Source of the DNA: an uncultured Christensenellaceae bacterium
GTDB taxonomy: Bacteria; Bacillota; Clostridia; Christensenellales; Aristaeellaceae
Assembly: GCA_905236495.1 (NCBI GenBank)
Contig: CAJOPV010000032.1
Location: 1-11,566, forward strand
Length of the DNA stretch: 11,566 bases
Reading direction: 5' to 3'
Each line of letters opens with the position of its first letter. The first letter of the stretch is position 1. This document shows, one piece after another, positions 1-5,987 of the stretch. The notes under the pieces were generated by a model. That model did no database searches. It was not told where the DNA came from and was given only the letters and a program-made list of their open reading frames with translations. The translations under genes and the position numbers were made by a program.

Positions 1-492
1 ACGGATCAGGAAAACCGTCAGCAGGTGCTCAAAGAGGCCTTCGGCATTGACGCCCAGCCCCTCAAGTATGCCAGCCTGGCTTACATCGATTGGCTGTTCA
101 GCAACGGTGTGGACGTGACGGAAGGGGAGACCAATCTGAAGAACCGCTACGCCAACGACGGCTTCGACTATGTGAAGCTGCTGCATCGGGGCCAGCAGGT
201 GCTGAATTTCTGCTATGCCAACATCAATCCCAACGGCGAGCAAAAGACCGCTCTGGAAGACTTTGAACTGATTTACAACGATTATCTGGCGGCCTTTGAA
301 GCGGCTGCCGATAAGGCGGATGCCGGGGACCGCAAGGCATCCATCAGCGGTGCGCTGAAAAAGAACTATGTCTCCACCATGACCAAGCTGGCGAATCAGT
401 TCGGCTACGACGGCAGCCTGGCTGGTACTCACGGGCATTACTGGGAGCAGGATTCCAGCATCAATCAGTATTCCGATATCGACTGGCGCTGA
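1..492 (+). CDS. 3' part of an unrecognised protein (5' end outside the window)
   Basis: The frame is open from base 1 and stops with TGA at 490-492, leaving 163 visible residues. A GTG at 25 could be read as a start, but the frame continues upstream without a stop and no ribosome binding site precedes the GTG, so this is most likely the C-terminal part of a longer protein. I do not recognise the family. The visible part is polar and acidic, apparently mostly helical (for example the stretch around LEDFELIYNDYLAAFEAAAD), has no membrane segment, and ends in a Trp/Tyr/His/Asp-rich tail (HGHYWEQDSS, then DIDWR). It has one cysteine. This composition would fit a soluble or exported domain, but no catalytic motif can be named. 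A stem-loop at 512-542 follows it. Confidence 0.7.
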   Translation, partial: TDQENRQQVLKEAFGIDAQPLKYASLAYIDWLFSNGVDVTEGETNLKNRYANDGFDYVKLLHRGQQVLNFCYANINPNGEQKTALEDFELIYNDYLAAFEAAADKADAGDRKASISGALKKNYVSTMTKLANQFGYDGSLAGTHGHYWEQDSSINQYSDIDWR

Positions 493-511
493 TTATTAAG
501 GAAAAGACCGA

Positions 512-542
512 TCAGGGGAGCCGGGCTTGCCGGTTCCCCTGA
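512..542 (+). terminator. Stem-loop between the first gene and the nucleotidyltransferase, possible terminator
   Basis: Bases 512-524 pair with 530-542 as 13 bp with one G-T wobble (520/534) and a 5-base loop GCTTG. No T-run follows on the + strand (AAGGCATATT), so it would be a poor intrinsic terminator there. On the - strand a short TCTTTTCC lies seven bases past the stem. It could terminate the first gene weakly, stabilise its 3' end, or act in the leader of the next gene. Confidence 0.4.
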
Positions 543-566
543 AGGCATATTCAGGGAGGGAATCAA

Positions 567-1496
567 ATGAAAACGGCGTTGCTCATCATGGCAGCGGGCA
601 TCGGGTCCCGCTTTGGCGGCGGCATCAAGCAACTGGAAAAGGTAGGGCCCACGGGGGAGATCATCATGGATTATTCCATCCATGACGCCATCGCCGCAGG
701 CTTTAACAAGATCGTATTCGTGATCCGCCACGATATTGAACGGGATTTCCGGGAGATCATCGGCAGCCGCATCGAAAAGATCTGCGCAAAGGCGGGGGTG
801 GAGGTGGCCTACGGCTTCCAGGCCCTGGAGGATCTGCCGGCGGGCTACGCCGTGCCGGAGGGCCGGAGCAAGCCCTGGGGCACGGGCCAGGCGGTGCTGG
901 CGGCCCGGGACGTGATCCGGGAGCCCTTTGCCGTCATCAACGCCGATGACTACTATGGCAGGGAGGCCTTCCAAAAGCTCCACGATTTCCTCTGCGTGCC
1001 CCGGGGAGAGCGGGAATTTTGCATGGCGGGGTTCATTCTGAAAAACACCCTGTCCGATAACGGCGCCGTGACCCGGGGGATTTGCCAGGTAAACGGGCAG
1101 GGGTTCCTCACCGACGTGGCGGAGACCTCCAACATCGTAAAGACCGTGAAGGACGGCAAGGCCGGCGCGGAAGCGGACGGACAGGTCATCGATCCCGATT
1201 CCTACGTTTCCATGAATTTCTGGGGGCTGAGCCCGGCCTTCATGGATACCCTTCAAAAGGGCTTCGTGGAATTCCTGGATACCAAAGCCCGGGACAATCC
1301 CCTGAAGGCGGAATACCTGATTCCCAGCTTTATCGGCGAACTGCTGAAAAAAGGCCAGGTCACCGTGCAGGTGCTGGATACCCGGGACGCCTGGTTCGGC
1401 GTCACCTACAAAGAGGACAAGGAATTCGTGGTCCAGTCCTTCCGGGATTTGATCGCCAAAGGCGTCTATCGGGCGGACCTGTTTTCCGATCTGTAA
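567..1496 (+). CDS. Sugar-1-phosphate nucleotidyltransferase (NTP_transferase family)
   Basis: The 309-residue cytoplasmic protein has a Rossmann-like nucleotidyltransferase fold. The nucleotide-binding loop is at residues 8-21 (MAAGIGSRFGGGIK), a variant of the family signature LAAGxGTR..K. GTGQA at 105-109 and NADDYYG at 125-131 (metal-binding Asp) follow, then KAEYLIP near 247-253 and WFGVTYKEDKE near 276-286. These are typical of enzymes that join UTP, dTTP or another NTP to a sugar-1-phosphate. The substrate cannot be read from sequence; a glucose-1-phosphate uridylyl role is plausible because a UDP-glucose dehydrogenase lies 0.9 kb away on the other strand. The ATG is preceded by AGGGAGG at proper spacing. 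The lack of a long C-terminal hexapeptide repeat argues against GlmU and GlgC. The general family is secure, the substrate is inference. Confidence 0.87.
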   Translation: MKTALLIMAAGIGSRFGGGIKQLEKVGPTGEIIMDYSIHDAIAAGFNKIVFVIRHDIERDFREIIGSRIEKICAKAGVEVAYGFQALEDLPAGYAVPEGRSKPWGTGQAVLAARDVIREPFAVINADDYYGREAFQKLHDFLCVPRGEREFCMAGFILKNTLSDNGAVTRGICQVNGQGFLTDVAETSNIVKTVKDGKAGAEADGQVIDPDSYVSMNFWGLSPAFMDTLQKGFVEFLDTKARDNPLKAEYLIPSFIGELLKKGQVTVQVLDTRDAWFGVTYKEDKEFVVQSFRDLIAKGVYRADLFSDL

Positions 1497-1502
1497 GCAA
1501 TG

Positions 1503-1534
1503 AAAAAGCCGGGGAGGCCAGCATGGCCTCCCCG
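1503..1534. terminator. Hairpin after the nucleotidyltransferase, probably bidirectional terminator
   Basis: Bases 1510-1520 pair perfectly with 1524-1534 (11 bp, loop GCA). On the + strand only a broken T-stretch (TTGATTT) follows. On the - strand the stem is followed after two bases by TTTTT (AAAAA at 1503-1507), a better intrinsic terminator. It ends just before the ribosome binding site of the methyltransferase gene (GGAGGG, 1542-1547), so it may also attenuate read-through into that gene. Confidence 0.5.
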
Positions 1535-1556
1535 TTGATTTGGAGGGATATACGCA

Positions 1557-2366
1557 GTGCCCGTCCTGGAGATCGCAGACCTTTCCGCGCCGGAAGCGGC
1601 GCCTTATTTCCACCTGACTGACGCCCAGCTCCGCAGCCGCCAGACGCCGGAAAAGGGCCTGTTCATTGCGGAGGGGCCTAAGGTCGTTTTGTCCGCCCTG
1701 GGGGCTGGGTGCCAGCCGATATCCCTCCTGATGCGGCGGAAAATGCTGACGGGGCCGGGGGCGGAGATCAGGGCGCTTTGCCCCGACGTGCCCGTGCTGA
1801 CGGGGGATGACGATACCCTGGCGGCCCTGACGGGCTTTCGGCTGCAGCGTTCCTGGGTGCTGTGCGCCATGAAGCGCCCGCCCATGGGGACGCCGGAGCG
1901 TGTGATGGCTTCCGCCCGGCGGGTAGCTCTGCTGGAGGGGATCACCGAGCCCAGCAACGTAGGGGCTATCTTTCGCTCCGCCGCCGCCCTGGGATGCGGG
2001 GGCATCCTGCTGTCTCCGACCTGCTGCGATCCCCTGCACCGCCGGGCGGTGCGGGTGTGCATGGGGGCGGTGTTTCAGGTGCCCTGGGCTTTTACCGGGG
2101 CGGACGGGGCGCTGCCCATGCTCAAGGCCGCGGGCTTCCGGGTGCTGGGCTTGGCCCTTCGGGAAAACTGCCTGACGCTGGATGACCCCGCTCTGCTTGC
2201 CTGGGATAAAATCGCCCTGTGCCTGGGCACGGAGGATACGGGCTTAACGGAGCAGACGCTGGACCAATGCGACGATATCGTGCGCATCCCCATGGCGGCG
2301 GGGATCGATTCGCTGAATGTGGCGGCGGCCTCCGCCGTCGCGTTCTGGCAGCTCAGGGTGCGTTAA
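1557..2366 (+). CDS. SpoU/TrmH-family (SPOUT) RNA methyltransferase
   Basis: The protein has 269 residues and starts at GTG 1557, supported by TGGAGGG nine bases upstream. An N-terminal substrate-binding region contains RSRQTPEKGLFIAEGPKVV (about 26-44), as in enzymes methylating ribose 2'-O of rRNA or tRNA. The C-terminal SPOUT knot has all three SpoU motifs: ITEPSNVGAIFRSAAALG (129-146, with Asn134 and Arg140), LCLGTEDTGL (221-230), and IPMAAGIDSLNVAAASAVAF (244-263). The methyl donor is S-adenosylmethionine, and the enzyme acts in the cytoplasm as a dimer in known family members. The exact RNA position cannot be assigned. Its TAA overlaps the stop codon of the convergent dehydrogenase gene in the shared TTAA at 2363-2366. 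Confidence 0.92.
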   Translation: MPVLEIADLSAPEAAPYFHLTDAQLRSRQTPEKGLFIAEGPKVVLSALGAGCQPISLLMRRKMLTGPGAEIRALCPDVPVLTGDDDTLAALTGFRLQRSWVLCAMKRPPMGTPERVMASARRVALLEGITEPSNVGAIFRSAAALGCGGILLSPTCCDPLHRRAVRVCMGAVFQVPWAFTGADGALPMLKAAGFRVLGLALRENCLTLDDPALLAWDKIALCLGTEDTGLTEQTLDQCDDIVRIPMAAGIDSLNVAAASAVAFWQLRVR

Positions 2367-3862
2367 TCCCTGCCGAACAGATCCCGGGTATAGACCTTGT
2401 CCCGCACGTCGTTCAGGGCGGGATCGAAGCGGTTTGCGATGATGCAGCCGCATTTTTTCTTAAAGGCCTCCAGATCGTTGAGGACGGGGCTGCCAAAGAA
2501 GGTGGAGCCGTCCTCCAGCGTGGGTTCATACACCACCACCGCGGCCCCCTTGGCCTTGATGCGCTTCATAACCCCCTGGATGGAGGACTGGCGGAAATTA
2601 TCGGAATCCGTTTTCATGGTGAGCCGATACACCCCCACCACCGCCTGGGCGCTTTGGGCCTCCTGCTCGGCGGCATAGCCGTCGCCCATGCCGTAAGCCC
2701 CGGCGATTTTCAGCACCCGATCGGCAATGAAATCCTTTCGGGTGGTGTTGGCCTCCACGATGGCCCGGATCAGGTTCTGGGGCACGTCCCGGTAGTTTGC
2801 CAGCAGCTGCTTGGTATCCTTGGGCAGGCAGTAGCCCCCGTAGCCGAAGGAGGGGTTGTTGTAATAATCCCCCACCCGGGGGTCCAGGCATACCCCCCGG
2901 ATGATGGGGGCGGTATGCAGCCCCTTCACTTCGGCGTAGGTGTCCAGCTCGTTGAAGAAGCTGACCCGCAGGGCCAGGTAGGTGTTCACGAACAGCTTCA
3001 CGGCTTCCGCCTCCTGGCTGCCCATGAGCAGCGTTTCCACTTCCTTTTTGATTGCTCCCTGCCGAAGCAGCCCCGCAAAGGCCTCCGCGGCGGCCTGCCC
3101 TTTCCCGTCCCGGCCCACGATGATCCGGGAGGGGTACAGATTATCGTAAAGCGCCTTGGACTCCCGCAGGAATTCGGGGCTGAATAAAATGCGGTCCGTT
3201 TGGAAGCGCTCCTGGGCCCGGCGGGTGTAGCCCACGGGCACGGTGGATTTAATGACGATCACCGGGGGCTCGTCCCGGCCCGCTGCGCTGTCCAACGCCA
3301 TTTTTAGCACGCTTTCCACCGCGGTACAGTCAAAATCATCCCGCTTGGGGTCGTAATTGGTGGGGGCGGCGATGAGGATAAAGTCCGCCTGGGCGTAGGC
3401 GGATCGCCCGTCGGTGGTGGCCCGGAGAGTCAAGCGCCTTTTCCCTTCCCGGGCCTCCCGCAGGTATTTTTCCGCCCAGGAATCCCTGAGGGGGCAGATC
3501 AGGCGGTTCAGCTTTTCGATCTTTTCCGGCAGGATATCCACCACCGTCACGTCGTTGTGCTGGCTCAGCAGGATCGCCAGCGACAGCCCCACGTAGCCCG
3601 CCCCTGCCACGGCGACGCGGCAGCGTTCCGGCGGCGGGAGGAGAGGAGCGTCGCTTGCCGTCACCTGATCCAGGGAAAAGCCCAGGGTTTCCGATAAGGA
3701 AAGCAATTGATCCACCGAAGGGGCGTAGGCCCCTTGCTCCAGCCGGGACAGCAGCGATCGGTTGATCCCCGTTTCCCGGGCCAGCGCCTGCTGGGACAGC
3801 TTCTTTTCCCGGCGTTTTTCCCCAACGATTTGGGAAAGCATGGGCAGCGACAGCTTTTTCAT
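2363..3862 (-). CDS. XRE-type helix-turn-helix fused to UDP-glucose 6-dehydrogenase
   Basis: The protein has 499 residues against about 390 for E. coli Ugd; the extra length is an N-terminal DNA-binding domain. Residues 11-67 are a typical XRE/Cro-like HTH (GEKRREKKLSQQALARET, then GINRSLLSRLEQGAYAPS). A short Pro-rich linker (73-79) leads to a full dehydrogenase from about 81. This has GAGYVG (87-92, NAD-binding), Asp109 ending the second strand, KSTVPVGYT (205-213), FSPEFLRES (227-235), EAVKLFVNTYLA (286-297) and FGYGGYCLPKD with the catalytic Cys345. The enzyme oxidises UDP-glucose to UDP-glucuronate with two NAD+. The catalytic part closely resembles E. coli-type Ugd. The ATG at 3862 follows GGGAGG at 3870-3875 with seven-base spacing, and the HTH is in frame with no frameshift. 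The promoter at 3944-3973 has a palindrome overlapping its start region, suggesting autoregulation. Another nucleotide sugar, such as UDP-N-acetylhexosamine, is less likely. Confidence 0.93.
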   Translation of the reverse strand: MKKLSLPMLSQIVGEKRREKKLSQQALARETGINRSLLSRLEQGAYAPSVDQLLSLSETLGFSLDQVTASDAPLLPPPERCRVAVAGAGYVGLSLAILLSQHNDVTVVDILPEKIEKLNRLICPLRDSWAEKYLREAREGKRRLTLRATTDGRSAYAQADFILIAAPTNYDPKRDDFDCTAVESVLKMALDSAAGRDEPPVIVIKSTVPVGYTRRAQERFQTDRILFSPEFLRESKALYDNLYPSRIIVGRDGKGQAAAEAFAGLLRQGAIKKEVETLLMGSQEAEAVKLFVNTYLALRVSFFNELDTYAEVKGLHTAPIIRGVCLDPRVGDYYNNPSFGYGGYCLPKDTKQLLANYRDVPQNLIRAIVEANTTRKDFIADRVLKIAGAYGMGDGYAAEQEAQSAQAVVGVYRLTMKTDSDNFRQSSIQGVMKRIKAKGAAVVVYEPTLEDGSTFFGSPVLNDLEAFKKKCGCIIANRFDPALNDVRDKVYTRDLFGRD

Positions 3863-3921
3863 GGCGGTTCCTCCCGGCGGTCATCGGATTATTTGACGCT
3901 GACAGCGACAAAAAGCAGAAA

Positions 3922-3935
3922 AATATGATCATATT
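3922..3935. promoter_or_regulatory. Candidate operator: perfect 14-bp palindrome
   Basis: AATATGATCATATT is a perfect dyad centred on GATC. It sits about +2 to +15 relative to the start predicted for the dehydrogenase promoter. A further half-site TCATAT at 3940-3945 is offset exactly 11 bp from the right half-site and overlaps the -10 box. Position and symmetry suit a repressor site. The HTH of the fusion protein is the obvious candidate ligand, but this is inferred. Confidence 0.55.
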
Positions 3936-3943
3936 CCTCTCAT

Positions 3944-3973
3944 ATCATAGCAAAACGACGCGGAAAAAGTCAA
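3944..3973 (-). promoter_or_regulatory. Promoter of the HTH-dehydrogenase gene
   Basis: Read on the - strand, TTGACT (3973-3968) and TATGAT (3949-3944) are separated by 18 bp, a near-consensus sigma-A promoter. The predicted start is near 3937, giving a leader of about 75 bases. The leader contains the 14-bp palindrome and a second small dyad, CGCTG-A-CAGCG (3897-3907). Confidence 0.75.
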
Positions 3974-3995
3974 GACCGCAGCGCAAACGGGCGGC

Positions 3996-4024
3996 TTGCC
4001 GGATGGGGAATCGGGTGTTATAAT
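3996..4024 (+). promoter_or_regulatory. Promoter of the thioredoxin-fold operon
   Basis: TTGCCG (3996-4001) and TATAAT (4019-4024) are 17 bp apart, and TGT directly before the -10 makes it an extended -10 promoter. The start is expected near 4031, only about 16 bases before the ATG at 4047. This excludes the upstream in-frame TTG at 3996 as a start codon. Confidence 0.8.
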
Positions 4025-4046
4025 CAAAAAGAAGGAGAGTGAAGGG

Positions 4047-4721
4047 ATGAAGCGACTTGCGGCCTGGTGCCTGGTTTTTATGCTGCTCACGGTTCCCGCT
4101 TGGGCGGAGGAAACTCTCTTGGGCCGGGCGATCCCCGATTGCGCAGGCCCGTTTGGGGACGGGATCGAAAAGCTGACGGAAAAGCCCTCTGCCCTGGTCG
4201 CTTTCCTGGATGGGGCGGCCCCGGAGGGAGAGGCGCTGACGGCGGCCTTGCAGGATATCGCCCTGGAGATGGGCGAGAGCATGACCGTAATCCTGATCGT
4301 TGAAGGGCAGACCGCCCCGATGCCGGAGGAAGCGCCGGATGGCTTCCAATCTATCATTTGGGACGAAGGGGGCGAAATCCTTGCGGCCTGGGGCGGCGGG
4401 GAGCTGCCCTTGCTCCTGATGGCTGACGAACGGGGCCGGGTAGTCTATGTGAGCCAGGAGCCTTTGACCGGGGAGCCGGTTTGGACGGTTTTTGTGCTGT
4501 CCCCCTCCGGCGAACCCGTGCCGGGGGTGACGGTGCTTTTCTGCACGGATACGCTGTGCAGCCCGGTGCGGACGGATGAGACCGGAGCGGCCCGGTTCGC
4601 AGGGGAAATCGCCGCCTACCACGTTAAGCTGTTAAAAGCGCCCGCGGGGTATCGGGCCCCGGAGGCGGAACTCATCCTGCCGCCTCTGCCCGGGGAAGCG
4701 GCGCTGATATTGGAGGAATAA
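4047..4721 (+). CDS. Exported thioredoxin-fold protein without CXXC, with Cna-B-like C-terminal domain
   Basis: The 224-residue protein has a Sec signal peptide at 1-20 (MKRLAAWCLVFMLLTVPAWA, cleavage after AWA). Residues about 25-140 align by eye with the TlpA-like protein encoded next. SALVAFLDGAAPEGEAL stands where that protein has the WCPPC active site, and GELPLLLMADERGRVVY stands where it has its cis-Pro strand. The redox cysteines are therefore missing. Residues about 148-205 (SGEPVPGVTVLF, then TDETGAARF and APAGYRAP) resemble a Cna-B/SpaA-type beta-sandwich and hold the only close cysteine pair, Cys166 and Cys171. The start is set by AAGGAG at 4032-4037 with nine-base spacing. Its TAA overlaps the ATG at 4721 (TAATG), so the two genes are co-transcribed. 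The function is unknown; a non-catalytic partner or chaperone of the thioredoxin is one guess. Confidence 0.8.
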   Translation: MKRLAAWCLVFMLLTVPAWAEETLLGRAIPDCAGPFGDGIEKLTEKPSALVAFLDGAAPEGEALTAALQDIALEMGESMTVILIVEGQTAPMPEEAPDGFQSIIWDEGGEILAAWGGGELPLLLMADERGRVVYVSQEPLTGEPVWTVFVLSPSGEPVPGVTVLFCTDTLCSPVRTDETGAARFAGEIAAYHVKLLKAPAGYRAPEAELILPPLPGEAALILEE

Positions 4722-4723
4722 TG

Positions 4724-5662
4724 ATGCTGAAAAAATGTCTCATTTTCGCGCTGCTGCTGGCCCTGTGCCTGGGGCTGACCCCTGCCCGGGGAGAACAGGA
4801 GGCGCTGGGGAATCCCTTCCCGGATTTTACTGTGGAAACAACCGACGGGGAAACCTTTACCCTCTCCGAGGCGCTGAAGGAAAAGCAGGCGGTGCTCATC
4901 AATCTGTGGGCCAGCTGGTGCCCGCCCTGCCGGAATGAATTTCCCTATCTGGACGAAGCCTGGGCCCAGCGGGCTGACAAGGTGGCGGTGATCGCCCTGT
5001 CCATTGAGAAAGACGACACCCTGGACGCCATTGCCGATTTCAAAAAAGAATTAGGCCTGTCCCTGCCCATGGGCCGGGATGAAGAGGCGGCGCTGGCTGC
5101 GTATGTGGAGGCCTATTACATCCCCACCACCGTGGTGGTGGATCGCTTCGGCAACGCCTGCTTCCTCCAAAGCGGAGACCTGCCCGGCACGGACGCTTTC
5201 CTGCGGCTGATGGATTATTTCCTGGGGGAGGATTACACGGAATCCCGGGTGCTGAGGGAATTGCCCCCTGCCCGGGATTGGCAGGTGACGGGGGACGGCG
5301 TGCGGGAAGCGGGGCTGATTTACCAGGGGCAATGGCAAGAGGACCTGATGTTTGTGGCCCAGGGGGAAAAGGCGACGCTGCGCTTTGCTTCCACGGCGGG
5401 CGATGCGTCGGGGGATTTCCTCTATAACGAATACCTGGGCAATTTCACGCTCCTGGAGGATATATACAGCCCGGATGAGGGGGCGTATGTATATGAAACG
5501 GAGGTTCCGGGGGAGGGGGACTGCATCGTATTCAGGATCTTCACCCCGGAGGGAGAACAGACGCTGTACTTGATCCTGACCCGGGGAGAGGAAGGCGCTG
5601 ACGGCGTAGTGCAGCAGTTGAAAGATGCCGGCTACACCATGGAATGGGCGTACCGCGACTAA
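4724..5662 (+). CDS. Exported TlpA-like thiol:disulfide oxidoreductase with an extra C-terminal domain
   Basis: The protein has 312 residues from ATG 4724; ATG 4721 is also possible, but GGAGG at 4712-4716 is only four bases from it and seven from 4724. A signal peptide (LKKCLIFALLLALCLGLTPARG) is followed by a TlpA/AhpC-TSA-like thioredoxin domain at about 27-172. It contains FTVETTDGETFTLSEAL, WASWCPPC (Cys66, Cys69) and the cis-Pro strand YIPTTVVVDRFG (Pro134). Such enzymes reduce or oxidise disulfides of exported proteins outside the membrane. The cysteine in LALC is not in a good lipobox, so a lipoprotein is unlikely. Residues about 175-312 form a further region I do not recognise. It looks beta-rich (for example LYLILTRGEEG) and makes the protein about twice the size of simple family members. 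Confidence 0.88.
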   Translation: MLKKCLIFALLLALCLGLTPARGEQEALGNPFPDFTVETTDGETFTLSEALKEKQAVLINLWASWCPPCRNEFPYLDEAWAQRADKVAVIALSIEKDDTLDAIADFKKELGLSLPMGRDEEAALAAYVEAYYIPTTVVVDRFGNACFLQSGDLPGTDAFLRLMDYFLGEDYTESRVLRELPPARDWQVTGDGVREAGLIYQGQWQEDLMFVAQGEKATLRFASTAGDASGDFLYNEYLGNFTLLEDIYSPDEGAYVYETEVPGEGDCIVFRIFTPEGEQTLYLILTRGEEGADGVVQQLKDAGYTMEWAYRD

Positions 5663-5719
5663 TACATGTTTTCCAGCGCTGCCGGGGGACGGTTTCTCGC
5701 CCGGCGGTTGGGAAAGCCT

Positions 5720-5749
5720 CGCCGGATGCGTCATTGCGCTTTTCCGGCG
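5720..5749. repeat. Inverted repeat around the promoter of the broken XRE gene
   Basis: CGCCGGA (5720-5726) and TCCGGCG (5743-5749) form a 7-bp inverted repeat flanking the -35 box at 5734-5739. It could be an operator of the former regulator or a chance GC-rich pair; there is no T-run to make it a terminator. Confidence 0.25.
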
Positions 5750-5761
5750 CTTTGTTATAAT
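5734..5761 (+). promoter_or_regulatory. Promoter of the truncated XRE gene
   Basis: TATAAT (5756-5761) is preceded by TGT, an extended -10, with a weak -35 TTGCGC (5734-5739) at 16 bp. The predicted start lies near 5768, about 22 bases before the ATG at 5790. Confidence 0.6.
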
Positions 5762-5789
5762 GAGGGCAAAACGGAAGGGAGGCGGGGAC

Positions 5790-5987
5790 ATGAATGATCT
5801 GTCGGGGCAGCTGAAGGCCCGGCGGCTCAGGCACGGGCTGACCCAGGAGGAAGTGGCGTCGGCGCTGGGGGTATCGCCCCAGAACACTAAAAAAGTGGCG
5901 CGCCTCCCCGGTGAGAGGCGCGCAGAGCAGCTTTTTTCCCGCTTTTCCCATGTTAAAATTGCTGCATATCCTCGATATACTGCTTGA
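5790..5987 (+). pseudogene. Truncated XRE-family regulator, cut off inside its HTH
   Basis: A good start (ATG 5790, AAGGGAGG at 5775-5782, spacing seven) opens a frame whose first 31 residues, MNDLSGQLKARRLRHGLTQE followed by EVASALGVSPQ, are a typical beginning of an XRE/HTH_3 regulator. Similarity ends at about base 5882, where the recognition helix should follow (normally like xxVSKWE). The frame then reads through the glyS terminator hairpin (5889-5923) and stops at 5985-5987, inside the antisense 3' end of glyS. The last 30 or so residues look like meaningless translation of terminator DNA. Promoter and ribosome binding site are intact, so a short transcript may still be made. It may end at the T-run 5932-5937 before the stop codon. 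Most likely this is a deletion remnant. Confidence 0.7.
5889..5923 (-). terminator. Intrinsic terminator of glyS
   Basis: Bases 5898-5906 and 5915-5923 form a perfect 9-bp GC-rich stem (GCGCGCCTC) with an 8-base loop. On the - strand it is followed after three bases by TTTTTT (5894-5889), 30 bases past the glyS stop codon. On the + strand a T-run also follows at 5932-5937, eight bases beyond the stem, so it may work weakly in both directions. Confidence 0.85.

Noticed and set aside
465..2039. Long open frame on the - strand (524 codons) opposite the nucleotidyltransferase and methyltransferase
   Set aside because: It is low-complexity Gly/Pro/Arg/His-rich translation lying antisense to two genes with clear family motifs; a GC-rich codon shadow.
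2219..3187. Long open frame on the + strand (322 codons) opposite the dehydrogenase
   Set aside because: It overlaps the end of the methyltransferase gene in another frame and mirrors the Ugd coding sequence; composition typical of a shadow.
3996..4046. N-terminal extension of the exported thioredoxin-fold protein starting at TTG 3996
   Set aside because: It would be encoded by the promoter itself (-35 and -10 at 3996-4024) and would bury the signal peptide; ATG 4047 has a proper ribosome binding site.
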